Source: Phyllostachys edulis (Eukaryota; Streptophyta; Magnoliopsida; Poales; Poaceae). Taken from it: a stretch of DNA of 64,000 bases. The stretch's first letter is position 1; the number at the start of each line of letters is the position of its first letter. The notes below the pieces were generated by a model. It was not told the DNA's origin. It did no database searches and saw nothing but the letters and a program-made list of their open reading frames with translations. The position numbers and the translations under genes are program-made. Shown one piece after another: positions 58,925-64,000 of this stretch. Where the stretch lies: NCBI GenBank assembly GCA_036346405.1, contig CM070548.1, forward strand, positions 92,288,588 through 92,352,587, in the 5' to 3' direction.

Positions 58925-59510
58925 GGTGCCGCACACGCGCTCGCCGCCGTGTTCGCTTCCTTCTCGCTCGACCCCTCTGTTCTTGACGACGTCTTGTCGG
59001 CGCTAGTGCTTGTCATGCCGCTCGACGAGGAGGCCATCACGACCATCAGCTCGTCGAGCGCATCCATGGCGTGGCTCGTCTCCTTCACCCGGCACAGCGA
59101 CCTTTTGAGGAGGCTACAGGCATTGGTCGTCATCCAAGAAGTCATCTCGTGCTCGTGCTCAACCTCAAGCTTATGCAATGGTAGCGCCATTTATTTGAGT
59201 GTGAACGTCGAGGGGATCATCGAGGTGTTGGTCAAGACGATAAGGGACCCCATCTGTCCATAGGACACCAAGGCCTCCCTGGTCACCGTGTACCATCTCG
59301 CGCGCTCCGACAAGCACACTGCGGTCCGCCTCGCGGCGGCAGGGCACGTGCCGGTGCTCGTCGAGCTTCTCGTTGACGGCGACCGGAGCACGTCCGAGAA
59401 GGTGCTCGCCGTGCTCGACCCGGTGCTGGCATCTGAGGAAGGCAGGGCGCGCACCTGCGCCGACGCGCTCGTCAAGAAGGTGTTCCGTGTGTCTGACATG
59501 GCGACTGAGC
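58925..59510 (+). pseudogene. U-box/ARM-repeat E3 ligase fragment (PUB22/23-like)
   Basis: The frame encodes ARM-repeat sequence of plant U-box proteins: SVGAAHALAAVFASFSLD, then a stretch ending MAWLVSFTRHSDLLRRL. After a TAG at about 59261 it continues in the same frame: TKASLVTVYHLARSDKH, AAAGHVPVLVELLVDGDRS, SEKVLAVLDPVLASEEGRA and KVFRVSDMATE. It ends abruptly at 59510, where unrelated AT-rich sequence begins. The N-terminal U-box is missing. The in-frame stop and both truncations mark it as a fragment. Confidence 0.78.
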
Positions 59511-59947
59511 CCTTATATAATTTTTTTATCCGATTGGAAAGCCACGTGGGCCAAACACCGGTCAAAACTGCTCTAAAATGGACGAAGGGGTATCTTTTGC
59601 GTGGTATTAATAGTTCGAGGACGCGTTTTACCCCGTGTTAGAATTTAAGGATAAAAATTAAACTAGGGCAAGAGTTGAGAGACAAAGAATGTACTTAATC
59701 CTTTTATTTATCTAAAGCTTGAGATTTTGCATCACACAATACCATGTGTTGCGCAATTGACAACACCTTTGGACCCGCTCAACCTGAGTCCGATCACACC
59801 CAACTCCCAGGTCCTTGGACCGCTAAACCCGCGACCCAACAATTGAGCCATAACCTTATAAATGGTCTTGGGTCATCTCCCAAGAAAAGGCTAGCCCAAT
59901 ACGTAAGTACTATCACACTTAGTGGGACCGCAAACACCATTACAATG
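59511..59947. other. No gene seen
   Basis: Sequence after the U-box fragment; it contains GCCACGTGGGCC and GTCAAAACTG words but no recognised element ends or domain. Confidence 0.4.
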
Positions 59948-59950
59948 TAA

Positions 59951-60228
59951 GGTTGGTCCCAATGGGTGGTTTCTTACTACAGTTTCTTATTGCATGAAAA
60001 GTATTTAGATACCACCTTCCCAATGCATGGTATCTCAGAGTGTGGTATCTTAGGCTTTTGATATAGAGTATTTACTAGTATTTCTACCTAGGATACTGTG
60101 TATGAGTGGTATCTAAATAAGATATCAGTCTGCTCTCTCTCTTCTTAATTACAAAGTGCCATATCGGACTTTTTGCCTATGTGGCGTCTCTTTAAAAACT
60201 TGCCAAGGTGGAGCATTGGGACCCGACC
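59951..60228. mobile_element. Tourist-type (PIF/Harbinger) MITE, 278 bp
   Basis: Left end GGTTGGTCCCAATGGG; the right end reversed reads GGTCGGGTCCCAATGCTCC. The flanks are TAA on both sides (59948-59950 and 60229-60231), the PIF/Harbinger target duplication. The interior repeats GGTATCT words and has no coding frame. Confidence 0.75.
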
Positions 60229-60231
60229 TAA

Positions 60232-61160
60232 TGATAGAGGATCTGAGTCTAGGTTGTTTGGTTTTCTAACATTTCTCAAGTATAAACATATTCTATTCAT
60301 ATTTTGTCCCTTAGCAAAGAACATGTCAGTTTTTTAATACTGTCACTTTTCACTTTGACTAGTCAAACCTGATAATATTTGACCAATAATATTTTTCTAA
60401 ATATGTATATTGGTTGTATTAAAATGGTATATGTTAGATTTTTTTGTAAGAAATACTTTCATAATATTATACTTCCACGATATTTTATAAATCTATTAAT
60501 ATATATTAAGAGTTAAATATTAACTTTGGAAACAGTAAAAATCAATAGTGCTAAGTATTTTAAAACAGATGGAATATTACAAATCTGACCTGGTTTTAAA
60601 ATCCTAGTGCTAGTAGCATCATGGACTCCTACCGGCAAGTTGCAACTTCTCTAATATCTAGCTTGTCCAATACCAACTGTTTTCTGTTGGTTTAGATGCT
60701 CTTGTGCAGATCTTCGCACCGAACATCATAACAAGTCGTGAGGGCATGATCTAGATGCTTTTGTACAGATTTTGGAGCATTTGATCAATCGCCGCTGTTT
60801 CAATGTTTGAACCCGCGGTGTGGTGAAAAATGCTGCAGCTGGCTTGAGCATTTTTGGGGCTTGGCCCAAGAGTAGACTAGTTGAAACCAGCCTGCATGTA
60901 TAGGAAGGAATGCATGATGGTGATACGGCTGGCCGGGCCGGTGGGGCCCAAGAGACCAGCCTTCGAATTTTTTAAATTAGGCCCAAAGCACTTTGAAAAC
61001 CGCCTTATTACATCTGGAGATTCTTCCGTCATCATTCTTACGAGTAACGCGAAACATGTCCACACAAAGCGCAAGGCCGGGGCGCCGTCAGCGTCGGGAT
61101 CCGCTCCGCTCCGCGCGCGCGCGCCCCCCAAGACGACAGTGACGATGGCATGGTTTTCCG
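60232..61160. other. No gene seen; possible old Stowaway-like remnant
   Basis: 60335-60575 is AT-rich with ACTTTGACTAGTCAAACCTG, ATACTTTCATAATATTATA and TTAAAACAGATGGAATATTA, words common in old grass Stowaway MITEs, but ends are unclear. The stretch up to 61160 lies just downstream of the ALDH pseudogene on the minus strand. Confidence 0.4.
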
Positions 61161-62056
61161 CTACAACCACGCGGCGTCCCTGATGGGCGCGACGACGGAG
61201 GTAGTTGCGGAGGCTGTAGGCGCCCTTCTCCCGGCCGATGCCGCTCATGTTGTACCCGCCGAACGGGATGGCCGCGTCGAACACGTCGTAGCAGTTCACC
61301 CACACCGTCCCCACCCTCAGCGCCCGCGCCAGCGTGTTGGCCGCCTCCAGGCTCCTCGTGAAAACCCCGCCGCTGCCCGCCAGCCCGTACTGCGTGCGCC
61401 GCGTTCGCCCTCCTGACCACCTCGTCCAGGTCGCTGTGCTCACAAGTCACAGATTAGCAACAGGCGTCGTCAGTTGTGACATTCATGTTCGGAATGAGAC
61501 GTTTCACTCTACGATTGTCCAGGTAACCATGTTGCTCACCTGAACTTGAGGATGGACTGGACCGGCCCGAATATCTCCTCCTAGACGATCTTCATGTCGT
61601 CCTACGAGAACGAGATGCGGGTACAAAATTCAGCAAGTTCGCGCGATGTATGGGGAGAAGCGGCGTATCTGACGAGACCTTACCTCGACGTCTGCAAAGA
61701 CCGTTGGCTGGATGTAGAAGCCCCTGTTGCCTAGCCTGTCGCCGCCGGTCACGAGGGTGGCGCCGCTGTCGACGCCCGAGTTGACGTAGCGCAAGATCTT
61801 CTTGGACTGCTCGCCGTCGATCTGGTCCAAAAGAGAAGATTTCAAGGTAAGGGATTAGGATCGATGTGGCTGAAATGGATATATACATCCATCCCCCATT
61901 GTTGAGTATGGGGTAAGTGGTGTGTTGGAGCACCTGAGGTCCCTGTTCAACACCTTGCTTGAAGGGGTCGCCGACCACGCGATTCAGAGCTCGAGCGTTC
62001 GACTTCTCCACGAACTCCTCGTAAACTTGCTCGTGCACGAACGTACGAGACCCAGC
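61161..62056 (-). pseudogene. Aldehyde dehydrogenase (ALDH2C-like) 3' half, introns retained
   Basis: Four exon pieces of a cytosolic NAD-dependent aldehyde dehydrogenase lie on the minus strand: about 62056-61934 (VHEQVYEEFVEK...FKQGVEQGPQ), 61821-61684 (IDGEQSKKILRY...IQPTVFADVE), 61601-61540 (MKIV, stop, EEIFGPVQSILKF) and 61433-61161 (tail with ALRVGTVWVNCYDVFDAAIP and GGYNMSGIGREKG). All three introns have GT-AG borders. Lesions: TAG at 61583-61581; a 4-base insertion near 61405 that shifts frame before QYGL; loss of about a dozen bases near 61190 in the C-terminal NYLQTKAV region. The original stop is at 61163-61161. The catalytic cysteine exon and NAD-binding half are missing. It is a duplicated genomic fragment, not a processed copy. 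Confidence 0.87.
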
Positions 62057-63067
62057 TTAGCAGCATTGTCCCTCTCCGAGTGCAAAACACAAGGAAAACG
62101 GCATTTCAGAGACTTGAGGTACCAGAGACAGGGTTCAGAGTCTTGATCTACTAGTGACAGGGCGAAGCCAATTGGGTCCACTGGTATCATAGGACACCGT
62201 GTCTCAAAAAAATAGTAGATATTATCATGTATATACTATGTGTGCACCCTCTAGCCTAAAAATTATGCACCCTAGTTCAACCTAACATCCGATCTCTTGC
62301 AGTCTCGTTGCTCCGCTCCCACTGATCGCGGCTAGGCCAGGACGAATGGGTGACCCAGTAGTGCGGCCTAGTTAACATGGCAGTCAACACAACCCAAGAG
62401 CACCCGCATGTTTGCACGCATCAAAACCAAAGCAGCCTCAAAGACTAGCACCGCCTGACGCGTGATTTCGATCACGTCTCGTGTGAGTGTGTCGGCGTGG
62501 GCCGCCGGCGGAGTCCGAGGGATCTATTCTTCTCCTCTCGGCCCTAAGGACTAAGATTCACAATTTTCCACACCTTTCGCAAAGAGACTAAATTTGTGAG
62601 TTATGGTTTATGTGTATTTCATTTGGTGGGCGATAGCCCACATTGCGGTCATGATTTAATAAATGCGGATTGCCGGAGGATGCCTCGATTGTCCCTAGTC
62701 AGTTCATGTGAGGACACATGAATGATGGATTAGCACATGTATCGCCCGTCGGAAGGACTAAGTCACGAATCGCGGAATCGGCCTCGTCCAGTAGCACGTC
62801 GGAAGGACTAAGTCACGAATCATGGAATTGGCATGGAGTATGTCCCACATCTTTAATTCTTCCGATTTCTTTCAAGCAAAGAGACTAAATTTGTGAGTTA
62901 TGGTTTATGTGTATTTCATTTGACCAGAAATAGATTTGGTCAAGAAGATAGTTTCAAAGCAGGTGTGACGAACCGCAAGAGAGGAAAGACCAAACTCGGC
63001 CGTTTTCTCGAGCAATTGAATTAAAGAAGATAGTTCGTGTCATCCATGGGGTCTCCCTAGTGATTCT
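62057..63067. other. No gene seen; direct repeats
   Basis: The region has a 47-bp direct repeat (62579 and 62876) and a 25-bp direct repeat (62747 and 62797), listed separately. Otherwise no domain or RNA gene is recognised. Confidence 0.45.
62579..62922. repeat. 47-bp direct repeat, copies 297 bp apart
   Basis: A 47-base block beginning GCAAAGAGACTAAATTTGTG starts at 62579 and at 62876 without visible mismatch. Inside the interval, a 25-base block (CGTCGGAAGGACTAAGTCAC plus GAATC) occurs at 62747 and 62797. This suggests local duplication, possibly within an unrecognised retroelement. Confidence 0.8.
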
Positions 63068-63346
63068 TTGTCAACAAATTCTTTTTTCCCTAATGCTTCC
63101 ATGGCAGGAGAGTGGAATGAGGAGAATTGGTTCGACTTGGCCGACTACGTAGACATCGATATAGATACCGGCTTCGACTACGAGCCGAGTATCATTTCAT
63201 CCAGAGACCATTCGCCAGATTCAGAAGACCATGTCACCGATGGAGTTGAGGAGGGATTCTTTTCCCCCATAATAGTACATCCAACCGATGGACCAGTTTA
63301 CTCAGAGGGCAAGGGACTATCCGACCGCAATCAGGACTGCAACTAA
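63068..63346 (+). CDS. Unidentified acidic open frame (about 92 codons), likely retroelement-derived
   Basis: The first codon at 63068 is not ATG; the first in-frame ATG (MAGEWNEENWFDL) lies at 63101. The product is acidic, with ENWFDLADYVDIDIDTGFDY and a serine/aspartate-rich stretch, and ends at 63346. No domain is recognised. Downstream, 63386-64000 continues as several short frames in different phases, as in a decayed longer coding region. The shape (acidic N-terminal frame after a leader with direct repeats) could fit the first ORF of a large gypsy element, but this is a guess. Confidence 0.3.
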   Translation: MSTNSFFPNASMAGEWNEENWFDLADYVDIDIDTGFDYEPSIISSRDHSPDSEDHVTDGVEEGFFSPIIVHPTDGPVYSEGKGLSDRNQDCN

Positions 63347-64000
63347 GCAGGCTCATAACACGGCAAGGGTTCTCCCTCTGAGTGTTTGAGTCCGTCTGAG
63401 GCAGTCCGACCTGGCGAGGCAAATCCTGGAAGCCATCATTCTGAGACTCCATCAATATCTGGTGGTCGTAACTCTGTGGCTAACCTCGCAGAGGATATAG
63501 GGGAGCACCATGTTCCTACAAGTTTGACCACACGTTCGCAGGGCTTGCCTGCGGACACAGACGGTTATAACCCGGAGTTCCCCTTCCTGGAGGGTTTACT
63601 CTAAATCGCCATATGGTATCATTTGACCACTCTTCAATGCAGGAGGCCTCAAAGGGCAAGTGGAGATCATACACAGGAGGTCTTTGTCCTCCCCTCATAT
63701 CATGATCTCTCTCCTAGAAGCATGCCTGAAGATACTCCCCGCCGATCACACCCTAGCCCTGAGCGAGCTGAGTGATTAGCACTGAATTAGTAGCACCACT
63801 TCTACCACTAGCCACTTGCATAGAATATCGGTCCTCGTGACGATGATGAGGATACCTCCGCCAATGAACGGGATCAGCACTCTCATGAGCGTGGGAGAAA
63901 TCCTTGAAATGATTGCACTCCATTAAGGCAAACTCAAGGATCAGATGTAGATGATCTCGAGACAACCCGAAGGTGAAGAATGATGGCTTAGAGAAATTTA
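63347..64000. other. Possible decayed coding region, not identified
   Basis: Several short frames in changing phase (63386-63604 plus; 63753-63965 minus) with Ser/Glu/His-rich products. No domain is recognised, and the window ends here. Confidence 0.3.

Noticed and set aside
61088..61450. Additional minus-strand frames over the ALDH exon
   Set aside because: One is the continuation of the ALDH reading in another phase after the 4-base insertion; the rest are shadows.

Overview
This window is plant nuclear DNA, almost certainly from a grass (Poaceae). The signs are spliced genes with GT-AG introns, a GC-rich grass-style HD-Zip I gene very close to rice HOX16, and intergenic DNA made of nested grass transposons: Ty3/gypsy solo LTRs that begin TGTAAC, copia LTRs, CACTA elements with CACTACTA termini and CAGACGG subterminal repeats, hAT, Mutator, Tourist and Helitron-like elements. 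There is no bacterial-style gene organisation and no operon.

Only two genes look intact. The first is a four-exon class I homeodomain-leucine zipper gene (HOX16-like, about 21.5-22.8 kb, + strand, 328 aa). It has a plausible TATA box about 540 bp upstream and a 45-codon upstream ORF in its leader that may be a conserved-peptide uORF. The second is an intronless RING-H2 (ATL-type) E3 ubiquitin ligase gene (43.9-44.4 kb, + strand, 146 aa). Everything else that resembles protein coding is a broken fragment: a LINE reverse-transcriptase tail, a MuDR-type transposase, gypsy gag/protease/chromodomain pieces, an aldehyde dehydrogenase (ALDH2C-like) 3' half with introns kept, a mitochondrial carrier fragment and a U-box/ARM-repeat fragment.

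Layout. 0.5-7.7 kb: LINE remnant split by a minus-strand solo LTR, which is itself split by a plus-strand solo LTR. 8.9-9.8 kb: hAT element with a perfect 8-bp target duplication. 10.06-13.37 kb: another solo LTR with a perfect AAGGA duplication. 13.4-20.9 kb: mostly featureless DNA with MITE remnants. 20.9-22.9 kb: HOX16-like gene. 24-28.3 kb: hAT remnant, then a three-level nest of TIR element, copia LTR and CACTA. 29.6-32.3 kb: copia LTR rich in palindromes. 32.27-35.52 kb: CACTA element with a perfect GCA duplication, a 75-bp tandem array and a 0.67-kb hairpin. 36.1-37.6 kb: MULE transposase pseudogene. 41.13-41.51 kb: Mutator-type MITE. 43.9 kb: ATL gene. 44.6-49.7 kb: tandem Helitron-like units. 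50.1-58.65 kb: rearranged gypsy element with an internal deletion and a 3.0-kb solo LTR in its gag gene. 58.65-59.5 kb: mosaic of host gene fragments. 59.95 kb: Tourist MITE. 61.2-62.06 kb: ALDH pseudogene. 62.5-64 kb: short repeats and an unidentified acidic ORF.

Interpretation. I see no new multi-gene system. The most interesting items are the possible regulatory uORF of the HD-Zip gene, the oppositely oriented nested LTRs that create a large inverted repeat, the long hairpin inside the CACTA element, and the gypsy element in which protease is fused to the chromodomain region. Element boundaries were called by eye from termini and target-site duplications; family names come from remembered termini and motifs, not from database searches.
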